Source of the DNA: Bradyrhizobium sp. 4
GTDB taxonomy: Bacteria; Pseudomonadota; Alphaproteobacteria; Rhizobiales; Xanthobacteraceae
Reading direction: 5' to 3'
Length of the DNA stretch: 64,000 nucleotides
Assembly (NCBI RefSeq): GCF_023100905.1
Contig: NZ_CP064687.1
Coordinates: 186,001-250,000 of the forward strand
This document shows positions 61,209-64,000 of the stretch, one piece after another. Positions within the stretch are counted from its first letter, which is position 1. The number at the start of each line of letters is the position of its first letter. The notes under the pieces were generated by a model. That model had not been told where the DNA came from. It saw only the letters and a list, made by a program, of their open reading frames with translations, and did no database searches. Position numbers and translations under genes: made by a program.

Positions 61209-62417
61209 ATGGTCGATCTTTTGAAGGGCGTTCGCGTCCTGAGCTTCAATCACTTCCTGATGGGCCCGGTGGCTGCGCAGTTCCTCGCCGATCTCGGAGC
61301 GGACGTCATTGCTGTGGAGCCGCCCGATGGCGCATTTCAGAGAAAGTGGGGTGGGGCCGACAAATGGGTCGACGGACAATCCATGCTGCTGCTCACGGGG
61401 AACCGCAACAAACGCAGCCTCACGCTTGACCTGAAGAAGCCCGAGGCAATTGAGATTGCTCGGAAGCTGATTGCGACCTCGGATGTCATGTCGGAAAACT
61501 TCCGCCCAGGCGTGCTCGACAAGCTGGGCCTCGGCTATGAAGAGGCCAAGAAGATCAATCCGCAGATCATCTATGCCGCAGCCTCCGGCTATGGTCCCGA
61601 TGGGCCCTACGTCAACCGCCCCGGTCAGGATCTTTTAGTGCAGGCAATGTCGGGACTTGCCACGATCACCGGGAGCCGTGAGCAGGGCCCAAGGGCCGTC
61701 GGAGTTTCGGCAGTCGATCATCATGGTGCAGCGCTGTTTGCAGCGGGTATTCTGGCGGCGCTTGTGAGGAAAGCCCGCACAGGGCAGGGGGGCCGCGTCG
61801 ATGTTAGTCTCCTGTCGGCGGCGCTCGACCTGCAAATGGAATCCTTTACCTGCTATCTTAACGGCGAGCGGCCCGACGATGTCCGTCAGCCCGGCCCCAT
61901 CGCCGGTTGGTACTTCGGAGCCCCCTACGGCATCTATCCGACACGAGACGGTCATATTGCGATCTCTCTGGGATCCCTCAGCGCATTGTCTGAAGCCCTC
62001 GACCTTCCTGCCGATCAGCGCATTCTGGATAATGAGGCTTATCGCCGGCGCGACGAGGCCTCAACTCGGATTGCCGCGAACGTCGCAAAGCGCACGACGG
62101 CCGAATGTGTCGCGTTGTTCGAGCCACGCGGTATTTGGCACGCTTCGGTTAACGACTATGCAGATGTCGTGAGCGACCCGCAGGTCGTACATAACGAACA
62201 CTTCCAGGTCGTCCGTGGCGCGACGGGTACGCCGGTCACGCTCGTTAGCCACCCGGTGCGCTACGACGGCAAGCTGCCGGAAGTCCGACTGCCGCCTCAA
62301 ACACTTGGAGCTCAGACGGAGGAAATCCTCAAGGAGCTTGGCTATGACGACAGGCAGCTGAAGGAGCTTTCCAAAAAGGGGGCCGTCGGCACCCTGAGCT
62401 CCGCTCGCGCCGCTTGA
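61209..62417 (+). CDS. CaiB/BaiF-family CoA transferase (set B)
   Basis: A 402-residue class III CoA transferase. The start is GVRVLSFNHFLMGPVAAQFLADLGADVIAVEPP. LTLDLKKPEAIEIARKLIATSDVMSENFRPGVLDKLGLGY and NRPGQDLLVQAMSGLATITG carry the catalytic Asp (D141). The middle GAPYGIYPTRDGHIAIS is family-typical. It is only distantly similar to the set A transferase but has the same neighbours, a hydratase in the cluster and a GH88. GAAGGCGGGA precedes ATG 61209. Confidence 0.92.
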   Translation: MVDLLKGVRVLSFNHFLMGPVAAQFLADLGADVIAVEPPDGAFQRKWGGADKWVDGQSMLLLTGNRNKRSLTLDLKKPEAIEIARKLIATSDVMSENFRPGVLDKLGLGYEEAKKINPQIIYAAASGYGPDGPYVNRPGQDLLVQAMSGLATITGSREQGPRAVGVSAVDHHGAALFAAGILAALVRKARTGQGGRVDVSLLSAALDLQMESFTCYLNGERPDDVRQPGPIAGWYFGAPYGIYPTRDGHIAISLGSLSALSEALDLPADQRILDNEAYRRRDEASTRIAANVAKRTTAECVALFEPRGIWHASVNDYADVVSDPQVVHNEHFQVVRGATGTPVTLVSHPVRYDGKLPEVRLPPQTLGAQTEEILKELGYDDRQLKELSKKGAVGTLSSARAA

Positions 62418-62702
62418 TCGCCTGGCGTGCAGGGTCGCCGTGGGACAAATCAAGCAGTTCCGCGAGTCGGGATGCCGAAGCGCCGAAGTCGTTGCATCCG
62501 ACATCAATCGCTGTGAGGGCCTGCCATGAGTTGGTGGAACTACGCACGTCGCGCTCATGAAGGGGCGGCCGAATCCGTCAGGCCGGTGCTCTAAGCACGC
62601 CGAAGCCGTCGAGGAGAACCGACGTGAAATCGATCGGGCGTTGTACGGCTAGCACCGTCCATGGTGTCCGAGATCTTTGTAAGTGATAAAGGAGTGTCGG
62701 GT

Positions 62703-63857
62703 ATGAGCAAATCACGATGGGCTGAAGCGATCGGCCACATGCAGACACGGGTCGATCAGACGCTTTCCACCGTGAAGACGGGATTTCCGCATTGGGCCGA
62801 CAGCTCGACCGGCAAATGGACGACCACGGCGGACGGCGATTGGACCGGTGGCGCATGGCCTGGCATGTTGTGGCTGCTCGCGCGGCGAACTGGGAAGGCA
62901 AAGTACCTCGATGCAGCTCGGTTGTGGAGCAGCCGCTTGAGGCCGCGCGCACATCTGCAAACCGCTTTCAAGGGCTTTGGGTTCTACTATGGGGCGGCGC
63001 TTGGCGATATTCTGTGCAAAGACAACGATGCAGCTCTCCTAGCCCTTGATGCTGCAAGCTCACTAAAGGCGCAATTCGATTATCGGCTCGGCCTCATTCC
63101 GCTAGGCGGCGATGCCGAGGAATCAGAAGACGTCGGCAATTCGTTCAGCAGCATCGATTCCTTACAGGCAGTGCCGCTTTTGTATTGGGCTGGCGCAAAG
63201 ACAGGGGATTCCTCTTACGATGGAATCGCCGCACGCCACACCAAACGCGTGCTCGACATTCATATGCGTTCTGATGGCTCAATCGTTCAGTCAAGTGAGC
63301 TCAATCCCGCGACGGGCAAGGTCGTCCGCCATTTCACGCACAAAGGGTACAGCGATAGTAGCGTGTGGGGCAGGGCACAGGCGTGGGGTCTCGTCTATAC
63401 GGCGATCGCGCTTGCTCATGATCCTCATGAGAAGCGCTGGATGGAGCAGTTGATTGCGGGGGCGGACTGGTGGCTGTCGCACGTGCCAGCCAGCATGGTA
63501 GCGTTCTGGGACTTCGATGACCCTGCCATCCCCAATGCGGAGACTGACACGGCGGCAACTGCAATTACGTGCTCGGCGCTTCTGAAGCTGGCGCGGCTCG
63601 CGCCGACAGCGGCACTGCGCGCTAAGTATCGTGAGGCAGGCGAATCGACCGCTAGGGCATTGATCGACAATTATCTAACGACGGCAGGTCCAAACGACAC
63701 CCGCTTGCCTGGGATGCTGGTCGGTGCCTGCTTCAACAAGCGTCGCGATGCACGCGCCCAGGATTCGGCAAACAAAGCAGAGACGATCTTCGGATCCTAC
63801 TATCTGTTTGAATCTCTAAACATCCTCGATGGGCTGGTCGAGGCCGAGAAGGTCTGA
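62703..63857 (+). CDS. Glycoside hydrolase family 88-like (set B)
   Basis: A 384-residue paralogue of the protein at 20.8 kb. Landmarks are GDWTGGAWPGMLWLLARR (45-62), FSSIDSLQAVPLLYWAG (148-164) with the putative catalytic D152, and FTHKGYSDSSVWGRAQAWG. As in the set A copy, FYYGAALG stands where the second GH88 Asp motif would be expected. No signal peptide is seen. ATG 62703 follows GGAGTG by six bases; an upstream in-frame ATG at 62661 lacks one. The gene after it begins a DapA-family aldolase, so glycoside cleavage is followed by a keto-acid enzyme. Confidence 0.83.
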   Translation: MSKSRWAEAIGHMQTRVDQTLSTVKTGFPHWADSSTGKWTTTADGDWTGGAWPGMLWLLARRTGKAKYLDAARLWSSRLRPRAHLQTAFKGFGFYYGAALGDILCKDNDAALLALDAASSLKAQFDYRLGLIPLGGDAEESEDVGNSFSSIDSLQAVPLLYWAGAKTGDSSYDGIAARHTKRVLDIHMRSDGSIVQSSELNPATGKVVRHFTHKGYSDSSVWGRAQAWGLVYTAIALAHDPHEKRWMEQLIAGADWWLSHVPASMVAFWDFDDPAIPNAETDTAATAITCSALLKLARLAPTAALRAKYREAGESTARALIDNYLTTAGPNDTRLPGMLVGACFNKRRDARAQDSANKAETIFGSYYLFESLNILDGLVEAEKV

Positions 63858-63891
63858 TCACTTTGTCTACTTACTGGCTGGATTTCTCCTA

Positions 63892-64000
63892 ATGCCAAAC
63901 GAAACCTACCCAATCTATACGGGCCTCTTCCCTGTCGCGCCGACGCCCTTTACGGAGACCGGAGATCTCGACCTCGAGGGCCAGCGGCGGGTTATCGACT
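63892..64000 (+). CDS. DapA-family aldolase/dehydratase, 5' end (runs off window)
   Basis: The first 36 codons read MPNETYPIYTGLFPVAPTPF, then TETGDLDLEGQRRVID. This is the opening strand of the dihydrodipicolinate-synthase superfamily, which includes 2-keto-3-deoxy-sugar-acid aldolases and dehydratases. The catalytic Lys is off-window. Located 34 bp after the GH88 gene, it most likely handles a keto-deoxy sugar acid. Confidence 0.8.
   Translation, partial: MPNETYPIYTGLFPVAPTPFTETGDLDLEGQRRVID

Noticed and set aside
63906..63913. CTACCCAA as a fourth direct-repeat operator
   Set aside because: It lies inside the coding start of the DapA-family gene and the second octamer at +10 is not conserved.
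1..64000. CRISPR arrays, tRNA or rRNA genes, replication origin
   Set aside because: No regularly spaced repeats, cloverleaf-like sequences or conserved rRNA segments were recognised by eye; a covariance-model scan could not be run.

Overview
The window looks like accessory chromosome or island DNA of an alphaproteobacterium of the Rhizobiales, most like Bradyrhizobium. The signs are a moderately GC-rich sequence, many ABC importers for plant- or soil-derived solutes, a set of genes resembling rhizopine mocDEF, MocR- and LacI-type local regulators, and scattered insertion-sequence debris. No rRNA, tRNA, CRISPR array or core replication gene was recognised. The content is almost entirely catabolic: import systems, sugar and sugar-acid enzymes, CoA-linked enzymes and their regulators.

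Layout. 1-2.1 kb: the end of a chemoreceptor, a tautomerase and the debris of a second chemoreceptor. 2.9-9.6 kb: a flavin monooxygenase of the NtaA/DmoA type followed by a complete peptide/nickel-type ABC importer. 10.3-19.1 kb: a sugar ABC operon (binding protein, two permeases, PfkB kinase, SDR dehydrogenase, HAD phosphatase, ATPase) ending in an unusual regulator that fuses a PEP-hydrolase-like barrel to a degenerate AAA+ domain and a Fis-type helix. A short barrel paralogue lies convergent to it. 20.8-31 kb (set A): GH88 glycosidase, AraD1/FAH-fold enzyme, MocR regulator, ketoglutarate-semialdehyde-type dehydrogenase, CaiB CoA transferase, enoyl-CoA hydratase and MHS-type transporter. 31.4-37.2 kb, minus strand: ribokinase, PanB-like enzyme, di-iron hydroxylase, Rieske ferredoxin, xylose-isomerase-like barrel and flavoprotein reductase. 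37.5-39.7 kb: an AraC regulator split by an IS3-family element. 40-46.2 kb: an amidase with a urea/amide-type (Urt-like) ABC importer. 46.3-52.6 kb: an IS5-family relic, then a Tm-1-like gene, a PEP-hydrolase-like gene, an FAD dehydrogenase and pyruvate kinase. 53.2-64 kb (set B): NTF2-like protein, enoyl-CoA hydratase, MHS transporter, CehA/McbA-type PHP hydrolase, LacI regulator, CaiB transferase, GH88 and the start of a DapA-family aldolase.

How the parts fit. Sets A and B carry paralogous GH88, CaiB, crotonase and MHS transporter genes under different regulators: MocR in A and LacI in B. They probably handle related unsaturated or CoA-activated sugar-acid substrates. The LacI regulon is readable from one 16-20 bp palindrome placed before three divergent promoters. 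A near-identical 16 bp site stands before two promoters of set A. A third motif, two TTACCCAA units exactly 10 bp apart, precedes three otherwise unrelated operons (sugar ABC, amidase/Urt-like ABC, Tm-1-like). It suggests one regulator coordinates them; the barrel-AAA-Fis protein is the most intriguing candidate. The most novel-looking system is this combination of barrel-fused regulator, stand-alone barrel paralogues and the Tm-1-like operon.
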